Position numbers and translations under genes: made by a program. Of a DNA stretch of 64,000 bases, positions 37,964 to 51,639 are shown piece by piece (positions within the stretch are counted from its first letter, which is position 1; each line of letters starts with the position of its first letter). The stretch is from NCBI GenBank assembly GCA_016946835.1, contig JACVTC010000047.1:124001-188000 (forward strand), read 5' to 3'. The notes below the pieces were generated by a model. That model did not search any database and was not told the DNA's origin. It worked only from the letters and a program-made list of their open reading frames with translations. The stretch comes from Neocallimastix lanati (nom. inval.). Its lineage: Eukaryota; Neocallimastigomycota; Neocallimastigomycetes; Neocallimastigales; Neocallimastigaceae.

Positions 37964-38083
37964 TTTCTATAAATGTAATAATTTTAATAAGTAATAATAA
38001 TAATAGTAATTATTAAAAAAATATTTTTAATAATAATTATAATAATAATAATAATTAAAATAGCATTTTAATACTATTACTAA
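37736..38083. repeat. Direct duplication around a dispersed AAT/ACT run
   Basis: 37736-37850 (tctttaaatgtaataattttc through atagcattttaatactatta) recurs at 37966-38083 with small differences. Between them lies a run of AAT/ACT/GCT triplets. No coding function is seen. The surrounding 36.6-40.1 kb is otherwise gene-free. Confidence 0.6.
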
Positions 38084-38672
38084 TAAGAATAATAATAAGT
38101 AAGTATATCATATGTTGTTATATCAAAGCTTTAGTTATTATCATCTTTTATTATTGATTGAAAAATATTTTTTAAAAAGTGAATTAGTGTAAAAAAAATA
38201 ATAAATTTATTAAAATGATTTTATTAATATATAAATGAAATTTTAATATTTTAATTTTGAAATTCTTTGATTTTAATAAAATTAATTTATATAAATTAAT
38301 TTATAAATTAAAATTCAATATATATAAATTTTTTCTATTATATACAAATTTACTTAAAAGGAAATTTTGAATATATATAACTATTATTCTTTGTTATATC
38401 ATAAAAATAATATATAAAGAAAAAAAATAATAGATAAAAAAATAATAGAAAAAAAATTACAAAAAAAAAAAAAATAATAGTAAAAGAATAAATAATAGAA
38501 AAAAAAAATAATCAAATAAACGAATAGTTTAAAAACTTTATGCAAATTTTTTCTTAAAATAGAAATATTCAATTTTATTAGATGAATTGAAACAAATTGT
38601 TTTTTTTTATTTATTAAAGTTAAATATTTTTTATTTTTTATTTTATTTTGTATGAATACATTAATTTTAACA

Positions 38673-38749
38673 AGTAAAAAAATTTAAAATGTATTTCTTT
38701 TAACTTTAAATACTTAAGTTAAAAGAAATACATTTTAAATTTTTTTACT
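38673..38749. repeat. Perfect 34-bp inverted repeat with 9-base loop
   Basis: 38673-38706 and 38716-38749 are exact reverse complements, with taaatactt between them. A transcript would form a perfect 34-bp hairpin. No gene lies within about 4 kb. Confidence 0.85.
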
Positions 38750-40100
38750 TTAAAAAGTTTTGTAATACTTTTAAGAAAGATATTTTAAAAGTAAAATATA
38801 ATTATATATAAAAATATTTTTTAAAAAAAATGGTATTAATAGTTTATAAAATTTAGTTATAAAGTATATTTTAATAATATTCTCTTATATATTTAAATAT
38901 ATTAAATAATAGTAATAAAAATTATAAACTTTATATATTAATAAAATTTCAGGTTTTAAAATTATTTCAATTTTTATTATTATATAAAATAAATTTTTTT
39001 TTTTTTAAAAAATATATTTTTTTATTTATTTAAGGTTATAAATAGAAATATTTTAATAAACGAATGCCGCAAAATTTTATAATAATGATATTATATATTA
39101 TTATTTTATTGTATTATACATTTCTAATAGCATATATTTTATTTTCTAAAAGTAACACTAAATCAATTAGTCAACGGCATACTTTTTAGTTTCCCTTATT
39201 TTCTATATTAATAGTAAATATTTTTAGAATCAATGTTTTAATAAAAATAAGATTTATTATTTTTAATTTAATATAAAATTTTAATTAAAAATCAATGAAT
39301 TATTAATAGATTAAAAATGTCACAAATGGAAAATTAACATAAAAAAAAAAACAAAATATAAAAAACAATCCTGTAAACAAAAAAAAAATAATAAAAAAAA
39401 TTTTTTTTTATTATAATATTATTTTATCCCATAATGTATAAAAAGACATTTTTAATAATTCCATTAAATGTTACTTAATTCAAAAACCAAATAAATTTTT
39501 AGAATATTATGAAATTATATAAAACAGTCCAAAACATTATTATATTAGATCTATTAAATTTATTCATTGAAATAATATTTAAAAAATTTTTATTGTGGAT
39601 CGAATATATATTTAAAACATAATAAAAATTTTTTAAATATAATTCCTTTTTTTTATTAATACAATATTTTAAAATTAATACCCAAAATTTATCTATTTAA
39701 ATTTAAATATAAATATCAAAATTAAGAATAATATTTTTATATAATATTTTTTAATTTATTGTTTTTTAGTAATAAAACAAACACCTTAATATATATAAAA
39801 AATTTAAACAAGAAATTTTATTATATATATTAAATAAAATAATTATAGTATTAAATTCTAATATAGTATTGATAAGAACAGATATTAATATAAAAAATAA
39901 ATATATAATATTAATAAATATAAGAATATATTAATAGAATTAAAAATCAAATAAAAATATTAGATATAAATAATAATAATTAAAAAAATATATAGAAAAT
40001 TTAAGGTAATACAAATAAGAGATTTTCAACCTAATTAAAGTTATATGTAACATTACTCAAAAAAATGGTCATCTTCTAATTTTTAAATATTATTTAATAT

Positions 40101-41005
40101 TTTAAAAATCAAAATTCTTTTTTTATTTAAGGAGATAAAAAAATTATTTCGTTATGATTAATAACAAAATATGAAGCATTTTGTTTGATATAAAATTTCT
40201 GATACAAAATAAAATTATTATAAATAAAATTTTTAATATATAAATAATGCTTTATATTATAATATTGATATATTTTATTAATTTAAAAATCAAAGTTCTT
40301 TTTTTATTTAAGGAGAAAAAAAAATTATATCATTATGATTAATAACATAAAAATAAAATATGAAGCATTTTGCTTTATATAAAATTTCTGATACATAATA
40401 AAATTATTAAAAATAAAATTTTTAATATATAAATAATACTTTATATTATAATATTGATATACTTTATTAATTTAAAAATCAAAGTTTTTTTTTTTTCATA
40501 TAAGAAGATAAAAAATAAAATTTTTAATATATAAATAATGCTTTATAAGAAGATAAAAAATAAAATTTTTAATATTTAAATAATGCTTTATATTATAATA
40601 TTGATATATTTTATTAATTTAAAAATCAAAGTTCTTTTTTCATTTAAGGAGATAAAAAAATTATATCATTATGATTAGTAATATAAAAATAAAATATGAA
40701 GCATTTTGCTTGATATAAATTTCTGATACATAATAAAATTATTAAAAATAAAATTTTTAATATATAAATAATGCTTTATATTATAATATTGATATATTTT
40801 ATTAATTTAAAAATCAAAGTTTTTTTTTCATATAAGAAGATAAAAAAAATTATATTATTATGATTAACATAAAAATAAAATATGAATCATGTTTACTTAT
40901 TAATTTATAATTTCTAATATATATAATAAAAATATTAAAAATAAAATTTTAATATAAAAATAATGCTTTATATTATAATATTGATATATTTTATTTATTA
41001 AAATA
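40101..41005. repeat. Tandem repeat array, period ~185 bp, about 5 copies
   Basis: The word tttaaaaatcaaa marks unit starts at 40101, 40282, 40471, 40618 and 40806 (spacing 181, 189, 147 and 188). Each unit then carries a poly(T) run, aaggag or agaag, an attatatcattatgatta block, a tatgaagcattttgctt block in most units, and ends with ataatgctttatattataatattgat. The third unit is shortened and carries a small internal duplication. No open frame is present. Confidence 0.8.
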
Positions 41006-42894
41006 AAGTTAAAATTAAAAAATCATATCATTTTTTTTTTAAAAATATATTTTTTTTTACCTCAATTTTAATTAATTTTTAATATATAAAGGTCAATTAA
41101 TATATTTAATATATAATTTTTAAAATTATATAAAACATGTTTTTTAAGCATGGCCAATTAAGTACAATAATCAATAGTTTATTTTTATTATTTATAAACT
41201 GTAAATATATTATGCATTATAAATTAGTTATTTAGTATATTGTAATGTATTTGATAATATATTTACTATGTATTATATATTATTAACCTTGTCATATATA
41301 TAAAATATTATTTTTAATTATTTTTACATAAAAATATATTATAATATGTATAATATATAAATTACATTATATTTTATATTGGAGATTTATATAATAACAA
41401 TAATAATATTTTATTTATTTTATTTTAGTGCATATTTGTATATATTAATTTTTTTTATATTTTTCTTGGTAATAAATTAACCAATATACTATAGTCAATA
41501 AAAGGGTAATATTTTTTTTTACTAATTTTGGTATAATACATACTAAAAAATTCAAAATTTCTTTAATTATTTTCAATATGATAAAATAATAGTAAAAAAT
41601 ATTAATATATTTAATATCTTTAATAATATTAATAAATTATTATTAGGTTATTGTATTTAATTTAAGATAACCAACCATTTATTATTTTTACCCTAATATT
41701 TTTATAATTGATGATTTATAAATTAAATTATTAGAAATTATGAAATTTATATTATATGATTTAATCTAGATAATTAATTTAATTTTTATATATAATTTTA
41801 TATATTACAATAATTTAATTATATTTTATTCCATTATTTTATTTATTTAAGTTCATATTTAATTGATTTAATTAAATTATACAATTTATAATATATTATT
41901 TTATTGTTATTAAATATATAATTATTCTATTTATTATCTAATTATGTAATGATATTCTTTTTTCAAAAAAAATTAATTATAATTTATATTGAATCTAAGT
42001 ATTGTTGATTATTTTTTAATTATTATAATGTCTAGTATATTATTTTGCATTTTTATTTTTTAATTTATTTATTATGCAATAAGATTATATTAATGTGTAT
42101 GTATAAATTTATTATATATATATATTTTATAATAAAAAAGGTTTATTTTATTTTTTTTATTTTATTATTATTATTATTTTTTGTTTTATTTAAAAAAACC
42201 AATTGAAAAGTATTTAGAAACATTATTTTATAATTTTGATTCATATTATTAATTATATATTTGTATTAATAAATTTAATGATTACTTAATTTATTATATT
42301 AAAGTAATCTTTTTTTTTATTTCTATTTTTTATTTTTATTTTATTTTATTTTATTTTTTTTTTTTTTCATTTTTGTTTTTTTTTATCTTTTTATTTATGT
42401 ATTTGTTGTTTTTATTTTTTTGTTATAATATAAATAGTTTTAAATTAAAGAAAAAACTACAAATTATTTATTAAAGTACTATATTATTTATATCAAAAAA
42501 AAAAAAAAAAAATAAAAAATAATAATAATAAATAAAATAAAAAATAAAATAATTTTACAGTAACTTACTACTAATAAATAAATTTTAATTTATATTAATT
42601 TCCTTTAACAAAATAAATAGAACAATTTACTTTTTATTCTATTTTATGAAATAGAAATCTTTAAATGTTAAAATAATTTATAGCCAATTATTTAACGAAA
42701 AGATAATATTAATTTTATATAAAACTAAAATATATAATATAAATAATAATAAAATGCTTTATATGTCATAAAGTAAAAAATAAATACAACTTTTTAAATA
42801 AATTCAAATACCTTTTAATATTATTTTTTTATTATTTTTTTTTGTCTTTTTTATTTTTAAAGAAAGTCATTAGTTGTCGAATATAAATAAAAAT
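41006..42894. other. Gene-free AT-rich stretch upstream of receptor 2
   Basis: Only low-complexity A/T sequence with poly(T) and poly(A) runs (42350-42367 and 42497-42511) is seen. The promoter and 5' UTR of the receptor gene must lie at its right end, but no element can be named. Confidence 0.5.
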
Positions 42895-45821
42895 ATGAAA
42901 ATGAATATAATACCATTATTTTCAATTACATTTTTATTATGTAAGATAAATAGCTATTAATTTATATAAATATAATTTTTAATTTTTCATAATATGAAAT
43001 TTATTAATAAACATATATTTATGTTCTAATTATTAATTTTAAATTATTATAAAAAAAAGTTTTAAAAATACAGGCTGAAGTAGTAAAAGTATGTATTTGG
43101 AAAAGATATAGTTACTTGAATGAAACTATTAAAGCTAATTTTAATAATGTAAATTCAAATCCTGGTGTACAACTTGAATTTATAGTACCAGATTCTGATT
43201 TTAATGCTATTGAAAGAGTTACTTCAACTACTTGTGATATTGCCATGATTGACCCTTTCTGGGCTTTAAGTAATGGTGGTAATATGATTCCTTTTTCTTA
43301 TGATAATGATATATTGGAAAGAGTAAAGGAAGATGGAGAAATATATTCCGGATTAATGGAAGATATTACAGTTTATGATGAAAATAAAAATAAAGAAATA
43401 TATGGTTTGGTGGGTTTTTTTTTTTTTTTTTTTTTTTTTAAATATTAAATTATATATAGTTTTAAATTTTTAAAATAAAAATAATATTAATAAAAATAAA
43501 ATTTATATTTAATAAAATTTATATAGCCATTTTTCTTAGATTTTGGAATAATATATACTAATCAAGCAAAAGCTAACAATGTACCAACAACTTATGAAGA
43601 TTTAATTAATATATCAAGCACTTTGCAAATCGATTCAACTTTTGGTAGAACAGCAAAATATGCTTGTCATTTTAATGGTATTTTTTTTTATTAATAGAGA
43701 AACTAAAAATAAAATTCATATTCTAGAAGTTATAAAAACTAATAATTAAATAAATATAATACTTATAAATAGATCATAGAGGATACTATTACAATTTTGT
43801 AGAAGCTGTTGCTAATTTTAGTAATAATGAAAATTTTACATTATATGGTGATGAAGCTGGAGAAGCAATAAAAAATTTTGTTAAACTTTTTGAGAATGAA
43901 ATATTTAATGGTTAGTAAGCTAAATAATTTAATAGTTAAAAAAAAATAATAATAAAAAAAGCAATAATAATTAGTAATAAGAAAAAAAAAATTTTTTTTT
44001 TTATTAAAAGAATTGATAATTAATTATTAATAATTTACAATTTATTTTTTTAAATTAATAAATTTATATATATTAAAAATAATAAAATTATATAATTATA
44101 TATATAATAATTAATAATATAAATAATTTTGAAATAAAGAAAAGGAATGGAATAGTGATGCAGATCTATTAAAAGATGGTTTCTGTAGAGGCGATATTAT
44201 TTATATGAAAAATTGGGTTTCTTATGATAGTACTCTTAAGGATTGTGGTATAAATTACTCAAAAACAAGAGTACTTAAGTCAGGTACTTTAAAAGGGGAC
44301 AGTAAAGCACTAGCAAGAGCTGTATATTTAGCAATACTTAAAAGAAGTAATACTAAATCAACTGATCTTTTAGTTCAAGTAATAAAAGATTTAACATCAA
44401 AAAAGTTTATAGAATCTCTTGTAAATAATATTAATTATAAAGAAATTCCACCATATCTTGATGTATATAATAATGCTGTACAAACTGAATATTGTACTAG
44501 AGTTGATTGTAATTTATATACCTCAATTATCAATAATCTTTATGTTTCACATATTGCTAAGTTCAGTAGAGACGATGGAGTAACAAATAAACATTTTTCA
44601 GATATATTTTCTGACAGTTATGAACATTATATTAAAGAAATATATAAAACTAAGAAAAATGAAGCCGATAAAGCAAAGGATGGTTTAAGTAATTATTTTG
44701 AAAATAAGTATGTTAAATGGACAGACATACCAGCAATTATTATAGGTGGTATATCTGTTGTTGGTATTATTATTACACTTGTAGTCTTTTTCATTACTGT
44801 TAAAAATAGAAATGCTTTAGTTATACGTAGATCATCACCTCTTTTCTTATACTTTATGCTTATTGGTATTCTGATTGCGTTTGGTTCTGTAATTACCTAT
44901 ATTGGTAAACCAAACGAAATAATATGTACTGTTAGACCAGTCGTTATTGTGCTTGCTTTCGGTCTATCATTCTTAGCATTATTTGTTAAGACATTCAGAA
45001 TTAAAGTTATTTTTGATAAATCTGATATAAAAGTTCAAGATAAATATTTATTACTTTACAGTGGAAGCATCCTTTTATTGGAACTTATCATTGTTGGTGC
45101 ATGGACTTTTCTTGATAGAATGAAGCCAGTAATTAGATATATAGGCACAAAGATGCATTATTATACATGTAGTAATGTTGGAAAATATGGTACTTATTTC
45201 CAATATGCTTTACTTGTTATTAATGCCATTATTCTTTTATATGGTTGTTATTTAGCTATTAAGGTTAAAGATGTCTATTCAGATTACAATGAATCTAAAG
45301 TTATTGGTTTATCTATTTATGGTATTATGATTTGTATGATTATTCAACTTATTATATCTGCAGTTGATTCTCTTGGTCATTCAGTTATATTTATTATACA
45401 ATCATTAATGATTATTTTATCATCTGTTATTCTCTTAACGTTTATGTTCATACCAAAATTTTGGAAATTACATATGACAGGTTCATCTCAAACTCCAAGT
45501 TCTCAACCATCCTCTCAAAGACCAAGCAATAATCAAAATAATTCCTACTCTACAAAATCTGAAAAGAATGGATATATCAATATGCAAAACGTTGAAAATG
45601 ACTATTATAACAATATGGCTCAAAGAAATAATTATTATAATAATATGAATGGATCATCAGAATCTCTCAATAATGGTTATTATAATAATAATAATAGCAA
45701 TAATTTTAATAATTTTAACGGTAACAATTATAATAATAGTGGTAGTTATAATAGTAATAACAATTCATTTGCTTACAGAAACAATGTTGCTCCTGAAGCA
45801 TATGTTCAATATAATTATTAA
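42895..45821 (+). CDS. Class C-type 7TM receptor with extracellular solute-binding domain (receptor 2)
   Basis: Five-exon model: 42895-42940, 43081-43409, 43527-43677, 43773-43910 and 44140-45821. All introns begin GT and end AG, and the joined frame is exactly 782 codons (781 residues). Exon 1 encodes a signal peptide. Residues up to about 400 form a family 1 solute-binding-type domain (GL-PFFLDFGIIYTN, TTYEDL), with a Cys pair CTRVDC before the membrane part. Residues about 418-663 are seven helices with class C hallmarks: RRSSPLFLYF at helix 2, CTVRP at helix 3, KTFRI after it, and a final FIPKFW. The tail is Asn/Ser/Tyr-rich. It is presumably a G-protein-coupled surface sensor; the ligand is unknown. 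Introns 1 and 2 match receptor 1 in position and phase. Oddity: the exon 2 acceptor must be the AG at 43079-43080; the stronger-looking cag at 43071-43073 would break the frame. Confidence 0.88.
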
Positions 45822-45973
45822 AAATAATATTTAATTTTATTTTTTAAAATATATATATATATATAGTCTTATAATAACAATAATAGAATTTATAAAAAGA
45901 AAAAATTTTAATATTATAAAAAAAAATAATATAAATAGAAAATATAATAATATAAATAGTAAATATTATAAAT

Positions 45974-46016
<43 letters not shown>

Positions 46017-46449
46017 AAAAAAAAATTTTTAAATTAATTTCATTATTTATAAATTATTTTTTATTTTATTTTTACCATATTATTATAAAAAAAAAAAAAA
46101 TTTTTTTTACTTTTAAAAAAAATATTTTCTTATATTATTATTTATTATGTATAATGTCATTAATAAGAAAATAAAATAAATAAAAAATAACAAAACAAAA
46201 ATAAACAAACAAACAAAAAAAATATATATATATATATATATATATTATAAACAAAATTTAAAAAAAATAAAATATTAAAAAAAAAAAAATAAAATAAAAT
46301 AATTTTTTTTATTAAATTTCGATTTAAAATAAGAGAAATTAATCTACAATTTCATTAATAAGAGTACAAATACTATTTATTATTATTTATTATTATTACT
46401 TTGAAAAAAAAAAAATAAATATTATCATCGTATTGAAAAATGTACAACT

Positions 46450-47930
46450 ATGGTTACAAAACCAATGAACTTCCAATCTCCTCCAAATTATAGTGACCCA
46501 ATCTTCTATCCAAAAGTTTCTAGTAATATTTATCTAGATATTCCTTTTTCAGATGATCTCTTATTAAAACACATTTTATCTCACATGCATTTTAAATTTA
46601 GTTAGAAAATCCCTTCTTTCATTTACACGTTTCTTTTCTAATAAACTTTTTCCTATTAAATACAAGAAAAAAGTTCTTCAATCCTTTGTTATTAGTAAAG
46701 ATATTTATTATTCTCCTCTACTTGGTTCAAACAAATCTAGAACGGTTAGAACCTAAACATTAATTAATACTGATCTATTTTGGTGTATCGGCTCCTTCTC
46801 TAAAAATGGTAAAACAAATTCAGAAAACAACGACTATATAAGACATAATTCTACTATGAGTACTTATGCTTTATCTTGAGATCTAAGCATCCCTCCTATT
46901 GCTGGTATCTGCGCAGCCTTACAGATTAAATCGTTTGCAAAATGGTGTAAATCAAACTGTATTATAAAGGATTTTATTAAATCTATTCCCAAAATGCCTT
47001 ATTATTTCCTGGACTAAAGAATCTAGAACTTTGTACAAAAAAAATAAAAAAATATTATAAATGTGTAAAATATGACGATATTTTAGAACGTTATTGGAAA
47101 TCAATTTCCAAATTTCAAGGTATTAAAGGTTAAAACTACGATAGTAACAAGTTCTCAAATAATAAAGCTTAGCTTAAAATATCCCCAATTCAACTTAGGG
47201 TTTTAGTGGATTATACGTTTACACTGTGGTTATAAATATAATACTATCATTGCTATTAGAATGGGTAAGTTTCAGAAGATTGTCCCAAGACTTGCCACTG
47301 TTGTGGCGAAGATAATCAATCTTTTGAACATTAGATTTTTAAATGCAATGCTCTTGCATCTTTTAGATGGAATTCTTTAAATTTCATAGATGAGCTCTAT
47401 GCTTTGTTCACTAAGAAGATTAGAATGTTTATTCATTTTTCTTCCTATGACTCTATTTCTAATTCTGATGATTATATATATACTTGTTCTTTCTTGGTGG
47501 AATTTTAGCTATAAATGATTACATTTCGATAGTGGGGAACTGAGACAATTAAATGAACTACTTTTCAAAGGTTCATCTAAGTCTCCTGTTCCAAAAATTG
47601 TGGGCTTGGCGGAATTCTTAACTAGCCCAATACCTATCATAAGTAGTTCGTTTGAGCTATTATTTGATAGGTATTCCAAAATACCAAACTTAACTAAGAG
47701 CGTCGACGTCGTACTGATAAGGCATAATAATAATACAGGATCACCATCTGTTTCTACGAAGGGTGAATCTCGCTTTATTTGTTCATTAAATGATGAATCC
47801 GAGGAGAGTTTAGTGGACACCACACTATTTATTTTAAAGATGTTTCTTCTAGGTTTTATTATTTTTTTATTTGTTAGGAAGGGAAAATTCCTGCATAGTA
47901 CAACTTGCCGAAATACAAAGTATTTTTGAG
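46450..47930 (+). pseudogene. LINE 3' part (post-RT region, Zn-knuckle, C-terminal module), degenerate
   Basis: Shifting frames align with the second half of the LINE at 28189-32313. KYKKKVLQSFVISKDIYYSPLLGSN (here cut into pieces) near 46660 matches the LKKYVLISIILSL/IYYAPLFCSN stretch. SEDCPKTCHCC...H near 47275 matches the knuckle. VGLAEFLTSPIPIISSSF near 47598 and KSVDVVLIRH near 47697 match the C-terminal module. There are many stops. The RT catalytic blocks are absent, so this is a 5'-truncated copy, as is typical for LINE insertions. It is followed, after a poly(A) run at 48059-48084, by the duplicated segment that also follows the first LINE. Confidence 0.75.
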
Positions 47931-48362
47931 CTTTTTTATTTTGTATTTTTTTAACTTTTATTTTTATTTTTAATTTCAAATGTACTTTTCACCTACATGT
48001 ATTTTTTTATATAATAAAATTAATAAATTTATGGAAGTGTATTCTCTTCCCTATCTATAAAAAAAAAAAAAAAAAAAAAAAAAATTATTATTATAATTAT
48101 TTATTAATATAGAACTTTTAACAGTTTAAAAATTATTAATATAAAAAAATTTTTTTTATTCTTTCAAATAAAATAGTTAATGTTTAAATGTCTTTAAAAT
48201 ATATATTTTTTTTATATATATTATTATCGATTTAGTTTTTTTGTTTTTTTATTTTATTTTATTCTTTTAAATACAATATATAGTAATTGTAAATACAATA
48301 AATAGTAATTGTTTAAATATTTTTTAAAAAATATATATTTTTTTATATATTATTACCGATTT

Positions 48363-48408
<46 letters not shown>

Positions 48409-48511
48409 ATATAATCATTCTAAATAATAAAAAAAATTTTAATTGAGAATTAACAATTATTAAATATACCTTTATTTATTATATTTTAATATATTTTTAT
48501 ATTTATTTTAC

Positions 48512-48654
48512 TTTTTAATTATTGAAATAATAAATGAATTTATAATTATGAATATTTTCAATTATGAATAAAGCCCATAGTAATTATAGATAGTTTTATA
48601 GATGTATAAATAATTTAGTATATATTTATTCTTAGTTGCTATATTAGATATGAA

Positions 48655-48691
<37 letters not shown>

Positions 48692-49528
48692 TTTATTTTT
48701 ATATATTAATATTTTTATGAGATATATTATAAATAATAATCCTTAATTTTTTGAACTTTTTTTTTTTTTTTTTTTTCTATATTTTAATATTTAATATCAT
48801 ATATTTTATTTTACAAATTTATTTAAAAGTTTCATTTACTATTTTTTTTTTTAAGTTATTTATTATTATTTATTGAAACTATTTTTATTTTACCAATATA
48901 CTAAATTATTTTAACTTTAATATTTCCATAGATATTACTTTTTCTTTATTTATGTATTGTGTATAAATTCTTTTGAAAATTGTAATTTATCCATTTTGAA
49001 TAATGTTTGTCTCTACCTTCATAATATAATGAAAAAATCCTTAATTTATAGAATTATAGTTAATTTTAAGAGATATTCTCCTTTCTTCAATGGTATTGAA
49101 GATTTTATAGGTTAAGTTGATGTATCCAAGGGCAGTTATAAACAAACGATTAACCAAACTTTTGGTAATATTTATGTTTCAATTTGGAATAATTGAAAAA
49201 AACTAAATTGATATTACAGATTATAATAATAAATGTGATATATTATATTTATATAGTGAATTTAATAATATTTAGATTTTCATAATGCAATGGAATTATA
49301 TAAATATTAAATGAAAATTCAAAAATAGTTGGGAAAAAAAAATTAATTCAGCTAATATTTACCTAACATAGTACTATGATGGAAAAAGTTATTTATGTGA
49401 AATGAATCTATTCCAGGATGAAGTTAAAAAGAAATTTGTTAATAGTAAGATTCAATACCAAAAAGAAATTAAGAAATTAAAACATAAAATAAAAATAAAT
49501 AAAAGTAACTAGATTGACTCAAAAGTCG
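48512..49528. repeat. Segment duplicated from/to 33221-35071 (copy 2)
   Basis: Collinear with 33221-33742 and 34596-35071 but lacking the ~853-bp middle. Homology stops at the shared word caaaagtcg (ends 49528). Poly(T) tracts (48657-48689 and 48757-48776) are longer here. Downstream, 49514-49708 is open but shows no recognisable protein. Confidence 0.75.
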
Positions 49529-49934
49529 AACAATTTAATACTGAACTTAGCGCATTCATCTTTAAGCTACAAAATACAAATAATAGAATTAATATTACTA
49601 CTCACAATGATCGGCGACTTCATAGTTAATGAAGAACATGAAACAATTCATAGTAATTTTGATAAATTAATATTTGAATATTTGAAATTAAATTTAGGCA
49701 ATGTTTAAAAATGAAATTAATAGTGATGGAGAAAGAAACAAGATTTTTGACTATTGATAATTGTATTGCTACTATTATAAAGTATTCTTTAGACTCTCAC
49801 TTACATCAATCAAGAGAAATATTATAATGTGATTTAATTTTATTGATTCATTGTATTATGAACAATTATTACTATTTGAGTTAGATGAATTCGAAGGTCT
49901 AGTAATAAAAGTTTTTCTTTGTTAAATCATTTTA

Positions 49935-50135
49935 TGTTGACTCTCTTCGTTGTGAAGATTTTTTTTAAATATCAAATGAACAAATGATTTATCATTTTTA
50001 CTACAACATGGATATGATTTAGGACAATTTTCTGTAGTTTTACAACTTCTGATAATAATAGCGATTCTTATATCTATATCTTTAAAGTATAATCCAATTA
50101 AATCCTTAATTGAATTTAAGGTCTTTACAATGTAA
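49935..50135 (-). pseudogene. LINE Zn-knuckle fragment, inverted
   Basis: The minus-strand translation has IRIAIIIRSC, then ENCPKSYPCCSKNDKSFVHLIF. This aligns with the knuckle of the other LINE copies (SEDCPKTCHCC, then SFEH). The surrounding 49.7-51.6 kb otherwise shows only A/T-rich DNA with a poly(T) at 50439-50463, an (ATTT)n run at 50469-50512 and another poly(T) near 51042-51059. Confidence 0.55.
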
Positions 50136-50439
50136 GATAGAATAAATTTTTAGAGTAAATGATGAAAATATTTCATAATTAATTCCTTTAATATTTTGTT
50201 TTGTAGCAATATCTGACTAATACGACTTTATAACATCATTAATTTTTTTTTTTTTTATATTTAGAATAGGAAGAGTATATGCAAATATAAAATCCAATCA
50301 TATCTGAAGCTATATTATTAGTATTAAGGAAGATTAGAAAATAAATTAATTAATGTTTATTTTCTAAAAACTTACTGTTGAGAGTTTATTGAAAACAAAT
50401 GTAAACTAATTTAAAGATTGAATTAAACTATAAGGTGTC

Positions 50440-50470
<31 letters not shown>

Positions 50471-50472
50471 AC

Positions 50473-50507
<35 letters not shown>

Positions 50508-51420
50508 TTTTTCCAATTATTGCCATTCCAACCACCACAAAATTTAAAGAAAACTAACGTTAAAGAATAATGAGAAAAAACTTGAGGCATAGAGTTTGAA
50601 AAATGAATTTAAATATTTAAAATTATTTTTATATCTTTTTTATATCTTTTTTTTTTTTTTTCTATTGATATTTACTTAATTTATGATATATGAAAGGTTA
50701 AAATCACATACCAATAAATTTTAGTTGTAATAAAAAGTTTTTCAATATTTTTAATAACCTAATTATTATTGGTTAAGAACAGTAATTTTAATAGCAATAT
50801 AAGTCATGATTTAGTAAATTTAAATTGACCTTCTTTAGTTTTAACTAACTGATAGAAAGTAAACTTATTACATTATTAAATTGTTTTATTAACTATTCTA
50901 TGACAAATCATGAATGAATATTATGAAATAATTTTTTTTACAATATTGTTAAAATATTGTGAGTCACTAATGACTTAATAATATTCAGATAAGTTTAATT
51001 TTGAATGTTTAAAATTATGATTGTTATTTGAGTATAAAAAATTTTTTTTTTTTTTTTTTGATGTAGTTGATAAAAATTGTTAACTAAACTATTATATCAA
51101 GATAATTAAAACACTTTTGGATTTTGAGTAATAAGTTTGTAATTTGAATTATATGTTGTCATTATGAAATAAGAATAAAAATTAAATAAATTAAATAAAT
51201 TGAAAATTAAACAGATAAGATAATCAACAGAAAATAGTAAAAATGTATCAATATATATTATAATTATATACATATTATAAAGTTTATAATTATAATATAT
51301 ATATAAAACATAACAATAAATATTAACAATTAGCAATAATAATTAAGAAAAATATCATATAAGATGGTGATATAAATAAATAATAAATATATATATATAT
51401 AAAAACTAAAGAAGACAAAT

Positions 51421-51458
<38 letters not shown>

Positions 51459-51639
51459 AAAAGAAATAAAAGGTAAATATATAAATTTAAAAAATAAAAC
51501 AGAACAAAATGGAAAAAAGAATATTATTTATACTTTACCTGATACATATATAAAATACTTATTGATGAAAAAAATAATATAATATTTTCTTCATTAATAT
51601 TTTTAACAGAAGCATCATTTAAGTTATATTCATTACTTG

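Noticed and set aside
39059-39190. Possible TIR pair (aatgccg near 39063, cggcat near 39175)
   Set aside because: Only 6-7 matching bases and no further similarity.
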